From assembly GCA_964625865.1 (NCBI GenBank), contig CAZVEV010000331.1, positions 1 through 6,127 on the forward strand: 6,127 nt of DNA. The letters are read 5' to 3'. Below the pieces are notes generated by a model. That model did not search any database and was not told where the DNA came from. It worked only from the letters and a program-made list of their open reading frames with translations. This document shows, in pieces, positions 1 to 5,432 of this stretch. Both the position numbers and the translations under genes were made by a program. This DNA is from CAZVEV01 sp964625865 (GTDB lineage: Bacteria; Planctomycetota; Phycisphaerae; SM23-33). Positions within the stretch are counted from its first letter, which is position 1. Every line of letters begins with the position of its first letter.

Positions 1-2
1 AC

Positions 3-2174
3 GCGGAAAAAGTCGCCTTTGCCTTCTGCGACCACACGCGCAAAGGGCACAAGCGGTTCTTCATCTACGAGGCCGCTCTTGACGGTTCGCGGGTTCGACA
101 GATTACCGGGACACCGAGCGACCCGCTCAAGACCCGGGGCAACAGGGCGACGGTTCTCATCGAGGACAACGACCCGTGTTACCTTCCCGACGGCGACATC
201 ATGTTTATCTCCACACGCTGCCAGTCGTATGGGCGGTGTCACGGCGGGCGGTACAATCCCGCCTGGACGCTCTACCGGATGAAGTCCGACGGCTCGGGCA
301 TCCGCCAGGTATCTTTCAATAACGAAAACGAATACGAACCGGCTGTGCTGAACGACGGGAGGATCGTCTTTACCCGATGGGAGTACACGTTCCGACACGA
401 GATGTACTACCACATGCTCTGGTGGTGCAGGCCCGACGGCACGGAGGTATCCAACTTCTACGGTGCCGACACCCGCTATCCGATGATGGTCGTCGAAGCC
501 ACGCCGATTCCGGGCACGAACAAGGTCGTCGCCACGGGGCAGGGGCACCACAGCTACAACACCGGCACGGTGATCGTGATCGATCCGACACTCGGGGAGA
601 ACGGTGACAAGCCGGTCACCCGAATCACCACTGAAACGCCATACAGCGAATCGCCGGGCGTCGGTTGGCCCAAACCGCACTTCAGCCATCCCTATCCGGT
701 GAACGAGGAGATGTTCTTCGCTTCGCGCGCCAATCATCACGTCCACAAACAGGGTATCCTGCCTCCGTTGAACAACAGAGCGATCTACCTGGTAGACAAG
801 TTCGGAGGCAGGGAATTCATCTACGAGGACCGCAGCGTAGCGTCGTTCTCGCCGATTCCCATCCGGAAAAGAAAACGCCCGCCGGTCCTGCCCTCGCGAG
901 TTGTCAAAGGGCGGGCCTGCGGGACGCTGTTCGTGCAGAACGTTTACCTCACTCGAAATGACCCCGACGGTGTGATCAAGCCCGGGATGATCAAGGCGAT
1001 CCGCGTAAACGCGCTCGGCGTCCAGCCGCGGGCGGTACGCTCCGGGCTGAGCCCGACAAATTACTCCGTCCTCCCGAAGAAAGTGCTCGGCACGGTTCCG
1101 GTAGGACCGGACGGAAGTGCGTTCTTCAAGGCGCCCGCCAACACTGCGCTGCAACTACAGACGCTCGATGAAAACGGAATGGCAATCCTCACCGAGAAGA
1201 GCTTCTTCTATCTCCAGCCGGGCGAGAACCGCAGTTGCGTCGGCTGCCACGAACCGTCCGGAACCGCTCCCATCGCGGGCGCCGTTGCGAAGATGGCCCG
1301 AAGCAAGCCCCGCGATCTGATCCCTCCGGCCGGACCGGACTACCCGGGCGGAAACAGCTTCCACCGTTCCGTCCAGCCTGTGCTCGACAGGTACTGCATC
1401 AAGTGTCACGGGCTCGAAAAGACCGAGAAGGACGTCAACTTCGTTGGTGACGGCGAGAAGATACCGGAGGGCCTGCCCGGTTGGTACCGCTCCCACCAGC
1501 GGGCGGTCCATTCCGAGGCGATCATTGCCATCGCCAGACGCGGAAAGCACCTGGTCGGATACAAGCCGTTTATGGCCGGGCGCGACGAGGACAAGCGAGA
1601 CCGGAACATATCGGTTCCTCGCAGATACTTCGCCTACAGCAACAAGATCGCCCAGATGCTCGCGGGCAACGAGGAACTGGCCGGTAAGAAGTATTTCGCG
1701 GCCCACAAGAATCTGAAGGTCGACCGCGAGAGCTACATGCAGTTCATCGAGTGGCTGGACCTGAACTGCCAGGCGTGTGGAGACCTGTTCCCCAACAAGA
1801 TTGAGGAACGCAAGATCAATCCGGAGAAAATGAGCGCGGTCAAGGCCTATGCAAAGGAACTGTTCGGCGCCAAGTTTGCCAATGTTCCCGACCGGGCGCT
1901 TATCAACCCCGCCCAGCCCGACCAGAGCCGGGTACTGCTCGCACCGCTGCCCGTCGCCAAGGGCGGGTGGGGCCAGCTTACCGGTTTTGCGAGCAGGGAA
2001 GATTCCAGGTTCAGGAAGATGACCAAACTCATCGATGCGGCAATTGTTCGCCATTCCAACGAGAATACGCAAGGATGGTTCCCGACACTCGAGATGGGCG
2101 GGGCGGACAAATGGGTACTCGAAGACCGCAAGAAATTCTTCGAAGCGCTCGGACGGAAGTTTGAAGAACAGTAA
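3..2174 (+). CDS. HzsA-related beta-propeller / di-haem cytochrome c protein (5' end outside window)
   Basis: The frame is open from the first full codon at 3 to the TAA at 2172-2174, giving 723 visible residues. The start lies upstream; the ATG at 201 is internal because propeller-like sequence precedes it. Residues about 1-330 carry PD40/WD40-like propeller strands (LPDGDIMFISTR, LNDGRIVFTRWEY). A middle segment reads GSAFFKAPANTALQLQTLDE and leads into the first haem motif, CVGCH, at residue 412. A second, CIKCH, follows at 465 after a typical planctomycetal lead-in (VQPVLDRYC). The tail holds WLDLN and a conserved-looking INPAQPDQSRVLLAPL block. This order matches proteins related to the hydrazine synthase alpha subunit. 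That family is exported and binds c-type haem, so a periplasmic redox role is expected; the substrate is unknown. True hydrazine synthesis is not implied, because many non-anammox planctomycetes carry such paralogs. A CQACG at 589 lacks the haem-binding His. The signal peptide cannot be seen. Family call is good, function unknown. Confidence 0.85.
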   Translation, partial: AEKVAFAFCDHTRKGHKRFFIYEAALDGSRVRQITGTPSDPLKTRGNRATVLIEDNDPCYLPDGDIMFISTRCQSYGRCHGGRYNPAWTLYRMKSDGSGIRQVSFNNENEYEPAVLNDGRIVFTRWEYTFRHEMYYHMLWWCRPDGTEVSNFYGADTRYPMMVVEATPIPGTNKVVATGQGHHSYNTGTVIVIDPTLGENGDKPVTRITTETPYSESPGVGWPKPHFSHPYPVNEEMFFASRANHHVHKQGILPPLNNRAIYLVDKFGGREFIYEDRSVASFSPIPIRKRKRPPVLPSRVVKGRACGTLFVQNVYLTRNDPDGVIKPGMIKAIRVNALGVQPRAVRSGLSPTNYSVLPKKVLGTVPVGPDGSAFFKAPANTALQLQTLDENGMAILTEKSFFYLQPGENRSCVGCHEPSGTAPIAGAVAKMARSKPRDLIPPAGPDYPGGNSFHRSVQPVLDRYCIKCHGLEKTEKDVNFVGDGEKIPEGLPGWYRSHQRAVHSEAIIAIARRGKHLVGYKPFMAGRDEDKRDRNISVPRRYFAYSNKIAQMLAGNEELAGKKYFAAHKNLKVDRESYMQFIEWLDLNCQACGDLFPNKIEERKINPEKMSAVKAYAKELFGAKFANVPDRALINPAQPDQSRVLLAPLPVAKGGWGQLTGFASREDSRFRKMTKLIDAAIVRHSNENTQGWFPTLEMGGADKWVLEDRKKFFEALGRKFEEQ

Positions 2175-2325
2175 CCGTTTTGGCCTTGTGACAGGGCAGG
2201 TTTTGTGCAACAAGAGTGGGTGACAAGCATCGTTATGCAGGTTGGATGTCTGCAGGCAAAGGTACACCGTCAGAATGAAGTGTTGATCGTCGGCCATGCC
2301 TTGAACGGATGGCTATGGACTTAAT

Positions 2326-2329
2326 GGAG
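2326..2329 (+). promoter_or_regulatory. Shine-Dalgarno for the sulfatase
   Basis: GGAG lies 6 nt upstream of the ATG at 2336. It decides between four in-frame ATGs upstream of the twin-arginine motif (2309, 2315, 2324, 2336) and a fifth at 2351. The earlier ones have no comparable purine-rich site and would only add residues before the Tat signal. The 2351 start has a weaker GGTGAA immediately upstream. Confidence 0.55.
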
Positions 2330-2335
2330 ATCAGG

Positions 2336-3694
2336 ATGAACCGTGGTGAAATGTCGATATCGAGGCGGAGGTTTCTTGGGTTGCTGGCCGGCGGGGCGGT
2401 TGGGGCGGTGATACCGCGAGTTATGCGGGCTGCTGCGACGCGGCCGGCGTTGAAGCCCAACATCATTCTCTGCATGACCGATGACCAGGGCTGGGGCGAC
2501 ACGGGCTACAACCGCCATCCGCACCTCAAGACACCGAACCTGGATGCGATGGCGGCAGCGGGTATCCGTTTCGACCGTTTCTACGCGGCTCATCCGCTCT
2601 GCTCGCCCACGCGGGCCAGTTGCCTTACAGGACGAAGTCCGGTGCGCTACCGCTGCATGTCCTGGGGGCACGACCTGCCGCTGCGCGAAGTGACCATCGC
2701 CGAGGCCGTCCGGACGGTCGGGTACGCCACGGGTCATTTCGGCAAGTGGCACATTGGCGGTATCCCCGACGCCGCGGGCGGTACGGGGCGCGGTTTGCCC
2801 GAGAGCTTCTGCCCCAAACCTCGGCACCCTGGAAATCAGGGTTTCGATGAGTGGTTCTCGGCGGGGAACTGGTACGACATCGGCCACGAACACATATACC
2901 ACAACGGTAAGAAGGTCCCTTCTCGGAAAGGGGACACTGCAGACGTCCTGATGGATGTTGCGCTGGAATGGATCGGCCGGCAAGCGGCCGGTAAGAAATC
3001 GTTCTTGGCGGCGATCTGGTTCCCATCTCCTCACGGGCCGCACAAGGCGACGCCCGAAGACGCCGCACCCTATGCCAAATACGGCCGAAAGAAGGCCAAC
3101 TACTACGGCGAGCTTGCCGCAGTGGATCGCAATATGGGGCGCCTTCGCAAGGCGCTGCGTGAGATGAATGTCGCCGACAACACGATGCTGTGGTTCTGCT
3201 CGGACAACGGCGGGGCGTTCCCGTTGTCGACGGGCGGGCTTCCCGGCGGAAAGAAATGGCTGACCGAGGGCGGGACGCGCGTACCGGGCATCCTCGAATG
3301 GCCCGCCCGGGTCCCCAAGCCGTTTGTCACCAGCGTGCCGGCCTGCACCATGGACTTCTACCCTACGGCACTCGACCTTATGGGGATCAAGATGCCCGAT
3401 CAGATCGAGCCGATCGACGGCATCAGCCTGCTGCCGCTGATCGATGGTAAGATGAAACGGCGCCCGAAGCCGATTCCACTGGTCTCCGGCCAGGCCGTGC
3501 GGCTCGTTGACAATGAGTACATCCTGCAGAAGCGCCGGCTTCTCCGTTTTGACGAACGCCAGCGCAAGGACATCGACATCACTGACAAGGAACCCGAGGT
3601 TTTCGAGCGGCTGACCGATTGGGAAAAGCAATGGCGGGCGACGGTCAAGAAGGACCAGGCCGCCTATACCGTAAGACGCACCAAGCGCCGGTGA
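2336..3694 (+). CDS. Tat-exported Cys-type sulfatase (arylsulfatase A-like)
   Basis: This 452-residue protein hydrolyses sulfate esters; the natural substrate cannot be read from sequence. The N-terminus has SRRRFLG followed by a hydrophobic stretch ending near RAAA, a twin-arginine signal, so a folded enzyme is probably exported. The full alkaline-phosphatase-fold sulfatase site is visible: metal ligands D49 and D50 (TDDQGWGD), the formylglycine motif C89-S-P-T-R93, K137 and H139 (GKWH), H233 (PSPHGPH), D290 and N291 (SDNGG), and K306 before EGGTRVPG. C89 must be oxidised to formylglycine by a maturase that is not in the window. Length is near normal for the family, with no frameshift. It follows the HzsA-related gene on the same strand after 161 bp and converges on the integrase. 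In planctomycetes such enzymes usually act on sulfated polysaccharides, which is inference here. Family call is very secure; the start could be 2309 or 2351. Confidence 0.95.
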   Translation: MNRGEMSISRRRFLGLLAGGAVGAVIPRVMRAAATRPALKPNIILCMTDDQGWGDTGYNRHPHLKTPNLDAMAAAGIRFDRFYAAHPLCSPTRASCLTGRSPVRYRCMSWGHDLPLREVTIAEAVRTVGYATGHFGKWHIGGIPDAAGGTGRGLPESFCPKPRHPGNQGFDEWFSAGNWYDIGHEHIYHNGKKVPSRKGDTADVLMDVALEWIGRQAAGKKSFLAAIWFPSPHGPHKATPEDAAPYAKYGRKKANYYGELAAVDRNMGRLRKALREMNVADNTMLWFCSDNGGAFPLSTGGLPGGKKWLTEGGTRVPGILEWPARVPKPFVTSVPACTMDFYPTALDLMGIKMPDQIEPIDGISLLPLIDGKMKRRPKPIPLVSGQAVRLVDNEYILQKRRLLRFDERQRKDIDITDKEPEVFERLTDWEKQWRATVKKDQAAYTVRRTKRR

Positions 3695-3757
3695 TACGCC
3701 CACCTTGTCAGTAGCGTCTGGTGTCCCATTTCGTAAACTGTCGTGGACAACCGTGCT

Positions 3758-3778
3758 CCGTACTGGATTGCAGTATGG
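3758..3778. repeat. Small inverted repeat between sulfatase and integrase
   Basis: CCGTACTG (3758-3765) and CAGTATGG (3771-3778) pair over eight positions, one of them a G.T, around the 5-nt spacer GATTG. It lies 63 nt past the sulfatase stop. No T-run follows on either strand, so it is not a standard intrinsic terminator. It could be part of an integrase site or simply chance. Confidence 0.4.
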
Positions 3779-3784
3779 CAGTCG

Positions 3785-3810
3785 GCCAAGCTTTGGCGCA
3801 CGAGAGCGCC
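3785..3810. repeat. Two overlapping short dyads
   Basis: GCCAA (3785-3789) faces TTGGC (3793-3797), and GGCGC (3795-3799) faces GCGCC (3806-3810) across a 6-nt loop. The two share bases 3795-3797 and so cannot form together. No U-tract follows. They lie in the convergent gap where both transcription units should end, so weak terminator function is possible but not shown. Confidence 0.35.
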
Positions 3811-3839
3811 GATTTGGTCGTTGACAGGAAGAGGGGTAG

Positions 3840-3860
3840 CGAGACTGCGACGTCGTCTCG
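3840..3860 (-). terminator. Possible weak hairpin terminator after the integrase
   Basis: CGAGAC (3840-3845) pairs with GTCTCG (3855-3860) around a 9-nt loop. It begins 10 nt downstream of the integrase stop on the minus strand. The bases after it on that strand are pyrimidine-rich (CTACCCCTCTTCC) but not a clean U-run. The position suits a terminator better than the sequence does. Confidence 0.3.
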
Positions 3861-3870
3861 TGTGGAACGT

Positions 3871-5238
3871 TCAGAAGGTCGGAAGCGCAGCTACCGCACT
3901 GGCGGTATCGGCGAGGTCGAGATGTGTGTAGGTGTTCATCGTCAAGCGGATGTCGCTGTGGCGCATCAGTTTTTGGGCAACGCCGGGTGAGACGCCGTTA
4001 CGGGCCAGGAGTGTGGCGAAGGTATGCCGCAGGCAGTGTACATCCACCGTCCGGCCTTGAGCGTCACGTTTAGGAATCCCCGCAGCGGCCAGGTCGAGGT
4101 TGAACGTCCGAAGCAGGTTACGCCAATCGATGTTAAACAGCGGCGCGTCCGGCGGAATCTCACCACCGTTGGCCTCGGCCGTCCGCTTGATGTGTTTGTG
4201 CAGGTCGTCGGCCAGGTCACCCCGCAGAGGCAATGTCGCGGCCCGGCCGCTCTTGGCGTGCTTGCCCTCGACCCGGACATATGAGTTGGTCTCATCGAGG
4301 CACAAAGCACCGACCGTCAACGAGGCCACTTCGCCGCGACGCAGGCCGGTGAGCATCATGAACTTGTATACCAGGGCCCGTTCTTGCCCCACACGCTTCA
4401 GTCGCTGTTGTTCGGCTTGTCCTACCTTGGCCAACAATTTACCCTTATTCTTGCCTCGACGGATGGTCAGGGCGTCTCGAAGGGGGCGCTCCTGTGCCGC
4501 CTTCAGCAACCTGGCGATCTCATCTTCCGTCAGGGGGCGCCGCTTTCGGGCCGGTTCGGCTTGCTCGACCTTGGGTAGACCGGTCAGAGGGTTTGCCGTC
4601 AGTCTCCCCTCCGCGATGCACCAGTTGCAGAAGGCCACTATTGCCGCCCGGTGCATGTTGATCGTCCGGGCCGACAGAGGCTTGGAATCGGGATCCTCCG
4701 GATCGCGAGGCGATGCGGCTTTCTTGTCCATCCACCGCTGTACCACGCGGCGGTCGATGTCCCTCAGTGTCTTGAAGCCGCATTCGCCGACGACTCGTGT
4801 CAACCCCTCCCGGACATGACGGACGTGCTTCGGGGAAACCCTTCGGCCGCGGATCATCTTGACGGCCAAGTCCGTAAGGTAGTTCTCCGTGTGCTTGTCG
4901 AGCGGCGTGTCGAGGTGGCTGACGGCCGCCATTTCGTTCTGGCTCATGACGCCGGCCTTGACCTTTTCGACATCGGCCAGGATATCGGCGAGCTTCTTCT
5001 CCGCCGCCCGCTTGTCCCGGCAGCGGGTAGATTTGCGGCGCATCTTGCCCGCCGCATTGGTGTACCGAACGTACCAGCAGTCCGAGACGAACTGGATGCG
5101 TCCGTCATCGAGGACCTCGGCGGTTCGCTCCTGCCCCTTGCCGTTCGTCCAGCGAGCCATCTTCTTGCCCCGACGGTTGATGATTTCGGCGCCGTCGGGC
5201 ATCGGGATCGGGTACTTCTTCTTGTAAATCGCAGCCAT
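3871..5238 (-). CDS. Tyrosine recombinase / phage-type integrase
   Basis: This 455-residue protein is a site-specific recombinase that would integrate and excise the element it sits on. The N-terminal region is basic (KKKYPIPMPDG, NRRGKKMARW) and arm-binding-like. A SAM-like core-binding domain lies at about 100-240, and the catalytic domain at about 240-450. Catalytic residues are all visible: R300 in TGLRRGE, K329 in AKSGR, H401 and R404 in HCLRH, H427 in LMRHSD, and nucleophile Y437 in NTYTH. Residues about 251-287 form a Lys/Arg/Gln-rich insert before the TGLRR box, a layout I associate with planctomycetal integrases. The start at 5238 (ATG) is chosen because AAAGGA lies upstream; an in-frame GTG at 5301 would add 21 residues that do not look coding. 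It lies 145 bp downstream of the DUF3987 gene on the same strand and converges on the sulfatase. It appears intact and active. Specific target site unknown. Confidence 0.95.
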   Translation of the reverse strand: MAAIYKKKYPIPMPDGAEIINRRGKKMARWTNGKGQERTAEVLDDGRIQFVSDCWYVRYTNAAGKMRRKSTRCRDKRAAEKKLADILADVEKVKAGVMSQNEMAAVSHLDTPLDKHTENYLTDLAVKMIRGRRVSPKHVRHVREGLTRVVGECGFKTLRDIDRRVVQRWMDKKAASPRDPEDPDSKPLSARTINMHRAAIVAFCNWCIAEGRLTANPLTGLPKVEQAEPARKRRPLTEDEIARLLKAAQERPLRDALTIRRGKNKGKLLAKVGQAEQQRLKRVGQERALVYKFMMLTGLRRGEVASLTVGALCLDETNSYVRVEGKHAKSGRAATLPLRGDLADDLHKHIKRTAEANGGEIPPDAPLFNIDWRNLLRTFNLDLAAAGIPKRDAQGRTVDVHCLRHTFATLLARNGVSPGVAQKLMRHSDIRLTMNTYTHLDLADTASAVAALPTF

Positions 5239-5247
5239 ATGACAAAA

Positions 5248-5253
5248 TCCTTT
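5248..5253 (-). promoter_or_regulatory. Shine-Dalgarno for the integrase
   Basis: On the minus strand AAAGGA precedes the ATG at 5238 by 9 nt. It supports that start over the upstream in-frame GTG at 5301. No convincing -35/-10 pair was recognised in the 145-bp spacer, so the integrase may be read through from the upstream DUF3987 gene. Confidence 0.5.
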
Positions 5254-5354
5254 CGTTTCCGCGGGTCCGTGTGGCCCAACCAGTCTTGTCGTCCGTGACA
5301 CTCAGCGGCAGGTCGCGGCACACAGCAAGGGCTTTCTGGTGAAGATTTTCACGA

Positions 5355-5432
5355 TGTTGGCACTGTTGACGTTGACAAAACCCTCAGTTCCTCGAGGTTT
5401 GCGAGGTTTTGTCAACGTCGGCGCTATCGACA
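5355..5432 (+). repeat. Long inverted repeat straddling the DUF3987 stop codon
   Basis: GACGTTGACAAAACC (5368-5382) and GGTTTTGTCAACGTC (5405-5419) are perfect 15-bp arms around a 22-nt loop. The stem extends outward by 13 more positions (5355-5367 against 5420-5432): 6 Watson-Crick pairs, 5 G.U wobbles when read as plus-strand RNA, and 2 mismatches. Read from the minus strand the wobbles become C.A mismatches. The right arm lies in the DUF3987 coding end, the stop codon (5384-5386) lies in the loop, and the left arm lies in the spacer before the integrase. The loop and right arm contain a direct repeat CGAGGTTT (5393-5400 and 5402-5409), so slipped pairing is possible. No T-run follows on either strand, so it is not an ordinary terminator. 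Role unknown: structured antisense RNA, mRNA 3'-end structure or folded DNA site. Confidence 0.75.

Noticed and set aside
201..203. ATG at 201 as the start of the HzsA-related gene
   Set aside because: The same frame is open back to the window edge and upstream codons (QITGTPSDPLKTRGN, DNDPCYLPDGD) read as propeller sequence.
1155..2297. A 380-codon open frame on the minus strand over the HzsA-related gene
   Set aside because: The plus strand here encodes clear haem motifs and the family tail; the antisense translation shows no domain and no good start signal.
2321..3703. A 460-codon open frame on the minus strand covering the whole sulfatase
   Set aside because: It is antisense to a gene with every sulfatase active-site residue, has no recognisable domain, and is explained by GC-biased codon use.
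3695..3870. A tRNA gene as integration target
   Set aside because: I looked for a T-loop and acceptor-stem pairing on both strands and found no plausible cloverleaf.
4651..5298. 215-codon plus-strand frame antisense to the integrase
   Set aside because: It has no recognisable domain, and the opposite strand carries the complete integrase catalytic set.
5239..5301. GTG at 5301 as integrase start
   Set aside because: The added 21 residues look non-coding, and the ATG at 5238 has a Shine-Dalgarno sequence upstream.
5368..5419. Intrinsic terminator for the DUF3987 gene
   Set aside because: The stem is strong but neither strand has a U-run after it, and the loop is 22 nt, longer than usual for a terminator.
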